Source: JAVJSD01 sp040219575
GTDB lineage: Bacteria; Planctomycetota; Planctomycetia; Pirellulales; Pirellulaceae
Direction: 5' to 3'
DNA length: 64,000 nucleotides
NCBI GenBank assembly: GCA_040219575.1
Contig: JAVJSD010000090.1
Coordinates: forward strand, 20,660 to 84,659
The translations under genes and the position numbers were made by a program. The notes under the pieces were generated by a model that did no database searches, had not been told where the DNA came from, and saw only the letters and a list, made by a program, of their open reading frames with translations. How positions within the stretch are numbered: position 1 is the stretch's first letter; each line of letters opens with the position of its first letter. Of the stretch, positions 63,806 through 64,000 are shown in pieces.

Positions 63806-64000
63806 ATGAAGACGAGTTCGGTCAAGCGAGGTTTCACCCTCATCGAGTTGTTGGTGGTCATCGCCATCATCGGCGTGCTGGCCGCCATGCTGCTGCCGGC
63901 GGTGCAGGCGGCCCGCGAAGCGGCCAACCGCAGCGCCTGCAAGAACAATCTGAAGCAACTGGCGTTGGGCGTGCAGAACCACCACGACCAGCGCGGCGAC
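63806..64000 (+). CDS. DUF1559 protein with prepilin-type N-terminus (cut by window end)
   Basis: The first 65 residues are visible. KRGFTLIELLVVIAIIGVLA is the type IV prepilin/pseudopilin signal: cleavage after Gly, then methylated Phe, with Glu at position 5 of the mature protein. PAVQAAREAANRSACKNNLK follows, which is the standard opening of planctomycete DUF1559 proteins. These are abundant in the phylum and presumably form or decorate type II secretion or pilus-like structures. The C-terminal part is outside the window. Confidence 0.95.
   Translation, partial: MKTSSVKRGFTLIELLVVIAIIGVLAAMLLPAVQAAREAANRSACKNNLKQLALGVQNHHDQRGD

Overview
The window looks like a chromosomal segment of a planctomycete, probably of the Pirellulales group. 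It is GC-rich. It carries marker families of that phylum: two pairs of PSD1/DUF1549-DUF1553 cytochrome-like proteins with DUF1501 partners, formylglycine sulfatases, Gfo/Idh/MocA oxidoreductases, a serine/threonine kinase with a DWG motif and TPR tail, and a prepilin-type DUF1559 protein. No rRNA, tRNA, CRISPR array, prophage or intact insertion sequence was seen. The taxonomic call is inference from gene content.

Layout. 0-0.3 kb: start of signal peptidase I (minus). 1-8 kb: sulfatase, TatD nuclease, an RCK-gated 6TM channel with a non-canonical pore, a thioredoxin-fold lipoprotein without CXXC, and a queuosine-tRNA mannosyltransferase (QTMAN/GTDC1 family). 8.1-15 kb: a minus-strand lipid cluster (hot-dog dehydratase, two CrtI/CRTISO-like FAD oxidoreductases, acyl carrier protein, ketosynthase, OleD-like dehydrogenase), with a small unknown gene upstream and a FabG-like SDR on the other strand. 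16-22 kb: sulfatase, glycosidase-like beta-propeller and a sulfotransferase-FkbM fusion. 22-31 kb: two Gfo/Idh/MocA proteins, a HEAT lipoprotein and a MacAB-like exporter whose adaptor ends in EF-hands. 31-36 kb: an AT-richer secreted protein, class III aminotransferase, HDOD protein, small membrane proteins and a candidate structured RNA with an intrinsic terminator. 36-40 kb: PSD1 plus DUF1501 pair. 40-48 kb: MFS and EamA transporters, giant kinase, GyrI-like protein. 48-52 kb: purine nucleoside phosphorylase, ruvA, ruvC, SAMHD1-like HD hydrolase. 52-64 kb: DUF3352-like protein, a second PSD1 plus DUF1501 pair, membrane protein, metallophosphoesterase, a repeat-tailed secreted protein and the start of a DUF1559 pilin-like gene.

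Functional themes. Sulfatases, glycosidase-like and Gfo/Idh/MocA proteins fit degradation of sulfated polysaccharides. The 8-14.6 kb cluster has a complete minimal set for building and desaturating an acyl chain on a dedicated carrier protein; its product is unknown. ruvC-ruvA form a Holliday-junction operon.

The gaps hold the least explained signal. Many are filled by short self-complementary cassettes from at least ten families, and by heptanucleotide tandem repeats. In one hairpin family, stems and paired loops change together between copies. The cassettes sit at gene ends, in operon gaps and sometimes against start codons. They look like a mobile or structurally selected system of REP-like elements.
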